Source: an uncultured bacterium (lineage in GTDB: Bacteria > Bdellovibrionota_C > UBA2361 > SZUA-149 > CALKYB01). Taken from it: DNA of 6,791 bases. The stretch covers positions 1-6,791 of the forward strand of contig CALIEE010000191.1 of the NCBI GenBank assembly GCA_938022485.1, given 5' to 3'. The notes under the pieces were generated by a model. The model had not been told where the DNA came from, searched no databases, and worked only from the letters and a program-made list of their open reading frames with translations. Numbering within the stretch: the first letter of the stretch is position 1; every line of letters starts with the position of its first letter. The position numbers were made by a program, and so were the translations under genes. Shown one piece after another: positions 5,226 through 6,791 of the stretch.

Positions 5226-5726
5226 CTAAATAAGTTTTAGCTTCTGGACTAAAAACTCAAACAACTCCTGTTCTCGCCTCTCCATTTCAAGAGCTTTTTC
5301 TTTAGTCACATCTTCATGCTCATAACCAACTAAATGAAGCACTCCGTGAACAAGCAATCTGAGTAATTCGTCAGCCAAGCTTACTCCTAGCTCGCTAGCT
5401 TGATCTCGGGCAGTTTCGACAGAGATCACAACATCTCCAAGACTGGCAATCTCAACACCTCCACTTTCTCCTTCAGTCATAGAAAAAGAAAGAACATCAG
5501 TGGCTTTATCTTTATTTCGAAATTTAGAATTGAGCTCTCTTATTTCAGAGTCATCAGTTAAAAGAATACTAAGCTCAGGATAGCGATCATTAGGATTTTT
5601 CCCGCTAGGATTTCTCGATGCCAAGGCGCTTAAGAGTATCTTTCCCGCCTCCATTAGTTGGCTTATCGTCAGGGCTTTTTTCTGAAGCTCGCTTACTGTC
5701 TCCCGAACTAGAACCTCTGTTGCCAT
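5226..5726 (-). CDS. ybeY: Endoribonuclease YbeY, 16S rRNA maturation factor
   Basis: YbeY is a cytoplasmic zinc-dependent single-strand endoribonuclease family protein needed for 16S rRNA 3'-end maturation and 70S quality control. The product is 166 residues; family members are typically about 150-160. The zinc site HGVLHLVGYEH (H127, H131, H137) matches the family pattern HGxLHLxGYDH with Glu for Asp. The conserved strand-helix LSILLTDDSEIRELNSKFRN and KATDVLSF (74-81) precede it, and LGDVVIS (97-102) lies between. Start ATG 5726 is chosen because AGGAG (5738-5734) sits seven bases upstream. A longer in-frame start at 5771 adds a basic extension without support, and Met41 (5651) would remove the N-terminal helix. 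The gene begins 122 bases inside the preceding pgpH-like gene, in another frame. It ends in TAG. Confidence 0.95.
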   Translation of the reverse strand: MATEVLVRETVSELQKKALTISQLMEAGKILLSALASRNPSGKNPNDRYPELSILLTDDSEIRELNSKFRNKDKATDVLSFSMTEGESGGVEIASLGDVVISVETARDQASELGVSLADELLRLLVHGVLHLVGYEHEDVTKEKALEMERREQELFEFLVQKLKLI

Positions 5727-6791
5727 CTTCTTGCTCCTGTTTTTTGGCTCTCTCTTGGCTCTTTTTCTCACCGTTCTTTTTTGGTGGTTTGAAGGGCTTA
5801 ACTACTGAAAGGTTAGCTTTGTTCTCTCCTACTGGAGTATCGCTTTCTTTCTCTTCCTTTGCATCAGATGAAGACTTTCCTGCTGGCTCATTATACTCAA
5901 CTCTACGGTGATGAATTCCTGAGAGAACCCGAGTAAATTCTTTGGCAATCAAGTGAAGTTCCTTAAGCGTCAGCTCCGATTCGTCTAACTCACCATCAGC
6001 AAAAACTTTGTTAATCATTTTCTGAACCAAACCTTGAATCTTAGCAGGCGTGGGATCAGAGAGAGTTCTAGAAGCAGCTTCAACCCCATCAGCAAGCATT
6101 AATATGCCAGATTCTTTGGTTTGAGGGCGAGGGCCTCCGTAACGATAGTGAGAATCATCTACATGCTCATCGTCCTCTGCTTCTTTTAAAGCCTTGTCAT
6201 AGAAATACTCTATCAATGAAGTTCCGTGATGTTCTCGAATAAAATCAACCAAAGGTCGAGGTAACTTATGCTGTTCCGCTAACTCAACTCCATTCTTAAC
6301 ATGCGCTTTAATTATCAGTGCCGACATAGAAGGAGCGAGTTTATCGTGACGATTTTCTTTAGAGGTCTGATTTTCAATAAAATAGGCTGGGTTCTTCATC
6401 TTTCCTACATCATGATAGTAAGCTCCAACTCTAGAAAGTAAGCTCTTCGCACCTATTGCCTTAGCAGCACCTTCTGCCATTTGTCCCATCACAACTGAAT
6501 GGTTCCAGGTTCCCGGAGCCTGCACCGAAAGTTCTCTAAGTAAAGGACGGTCCAAAGAGGCAAGCTCTAGCAGCTTCATATCAGTGATGTAAGAACCTGC
6601 CATCTCAACCAGAGGCGTAATAGAAGCAGCAAGAATTCCAGAAAGAAGCCCTGCTACTGTTACGCAAAACAGTTTTTGACTGTTCCCCGCCAAAGTACTT
6701 TGAGGCTCAAGCAAAACGAAACCAAGGACTAAAACAATGTTTATTAGAGCTACACGAAGCCCTGCCACTAAAAACTGAGAACGTCTAGGGC
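5605..6791 (-). CDS. pgpH: PgpH/YqfF-like 7TM-HD membrane phosphohydrolase, C-terminal part (5' end outside window)
   Basis: The frame is open to the window edge (PRRSQFLVAG from 6789), so the GTG at 6768 is internal and the N-terminal part lies outside. About 394 residues are visible: the last two membrane segments (around ALINIVLVLGFVLL and VTVAGLLSGILAASI), then ITDMKLLELASLDRPLLREL and the HD domain. Metal-site residues, counted from the Val at 6768, are His90 (APGTWNHS), His119-Asp120 (YYHDVGK), His156, His180-His181 (REHHG) and Asp227 (MLADGVEAASR), matching the HDIG-type PgpH/YqfF family. PgpH hydrolyses cyclic-di-AMP in Firmicutes; the same activity here is inferred from family. A low-complexity tail of about 93 residues (Lys/Glu/Ser/Asp) follows the HD domain, and its last 40 codons overlap ybeY. 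The order pgpH-ybeY is a known arrangement, often with phoH upstream, and the two are almost certainly co-transcribed. The gene ends in TAG. Confidence 0.93.
   Translation of the reverse strand, partial: PRRSQFLVAGLRVALINIVLVLGFVLLEPQSTLAGNSQKLFCVTVAGLLSGILAASITPLVEMAGSYITDMKLLELASLDRPLLRELSVQAPGTWNHSVVMGQMAEGAAKAIGAKSLLSRVGAYYHDVGKMKNPAYFIENQTSKENRHDKLAPSMSALIIKAHVKNGVELAEQHKLPRPLVDFIREHHGTSLIEYFYDKALKEAEDDEHVDDSHYRYGGPRPQTKESGILMLADGVEAASRTLSDPTPAKIQGLVQKMINKVFADGELDESELTLKELHLIAKEFTRVLSGIHHRRVEYNEPAGKSSSDAKEEKESDTPVGENKANLSVVKPFKPPKKNGEKKSQERAKKQEQEDGNRGSSSGDSKRASEKSPDDKPTNGGGKDTLKRLGIEKS
5734..5738 (-). promoter_or_regulatory. Shine-Dalgarno that fixes the ybeY start inside pgpH
   Basis: ACAGGAGCAAGAAGATG on the minus strand places AGGAG seven bases before ATG 5726. 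It lies within the coding sequence of the pgpH-like tail (part of its Gln-Glu-Gln-Glu-Asp run), so ribosome entry for ybeY depends on a site encoded inside the upstream gene. Confidence 0.75.

Noticed and set aside
5727..5771. Longer YbeY start at 5771
   Set aside because: It would add a basic stretch unlike YbeY N-termini, while ATG 5726 has AGGAG at ideal spacing.
5618..5911. Plus-strand frame of 97 codons
   Set aside because: It is antisense to the low-complexity tail of the pgpH-like gene and made of Ser/Leu/Pro/Phe runs complementary to Lys/Glu/Ser codons.
6766..6768. GTG 6768 as the start of the pgpH-like gene
   Set aside because: The frame continues open to the window edge, and PgpH proteins have several more membrane segments and an extracytoplasmic domain before this point.

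Overview
The window is a stretch of bacterial chromosome with moderately AT-rich sequence. It holds six protein genes in full or in part, two possible micro-ORFs and an unusual amount of structured non-coding DNA. A UGA-decoding release factor 2 rules out the UGA=Trp lineages. A PgpH-type HD membrane protein directly followed by ybeY is an arrangement known in Firmicutes and in several deltaproteobacterial or Bdellovibrio-like groups. The phylum cannot be fixed from the sequence alone. Four of the six genes end in TAG, usually the rarest bacterial stop codon.

Layout, left to right. (1) The 3' part of a plus-strand gene for an acidic protein with a C-terminal TPR-like repeat ends at 473. (2) Four bases away, convergent, lies the complete prfB (release factor 2, minus strand, 478-1591). 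It is split by the classic programmed +1 frameshift at CTT-TGA-C. (3) A gap of about 230 bases (1592-1823) holds the prfB leader, a tiny plus-strand ORF and a strong minus-strand terminator. (4) A minus-strand gene (1824-3737) encodes a 637-residue, shortened and strongly diverged relative of phosphoenolpyruvate carboxylase (PEPC), with several signature residues replaced. Its upstream leader is packed with hairpins and overlaps a 24-codon micro-ORF. That micro-ORF is related in sequence to the tiny ORF beyond the other end of the gene. (5) A gene-free stretch of about 500 bases (3898-4400) contains many short dyads. It ends in an RNA leader whose 12-bp inverted repeat covers the TTG start of (6) a histidine-phosphatase-family gene (4401-5102, plus), which closes with an intrinsic terminator. 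(7) On the minus strand, running in from the right edge, come the HD-domain part of a PgpH/YqfF-like 7TM-HD protein (5605-6791, 5' end outside) and ybeY (5226-5726). These two overlap by 122 bases.

Functional reading. prfB and ybeY are core translation genes: termination at UGA/UAA with autoregulation by its own frameshift, and 16S rRNA maturation/ribosome quality control. The PgpH-like protein is, by family, a membrane-anchored cyclic-di-AMP phosphodiesterase. Between these core blocks sits an island of two less ordinary single-gene units, the PEPC-like protein and the histidine phosphatase. Each has its own terminator and a structured 5' leader. The most interesting items are the PEPC-like protein with altered active site, the paired MSD...ASRK micro-ORFs flanking it, the start-codon-sequestering inverted repeat of the phosphatase gene, and the long pgpH/ybeY overlap.
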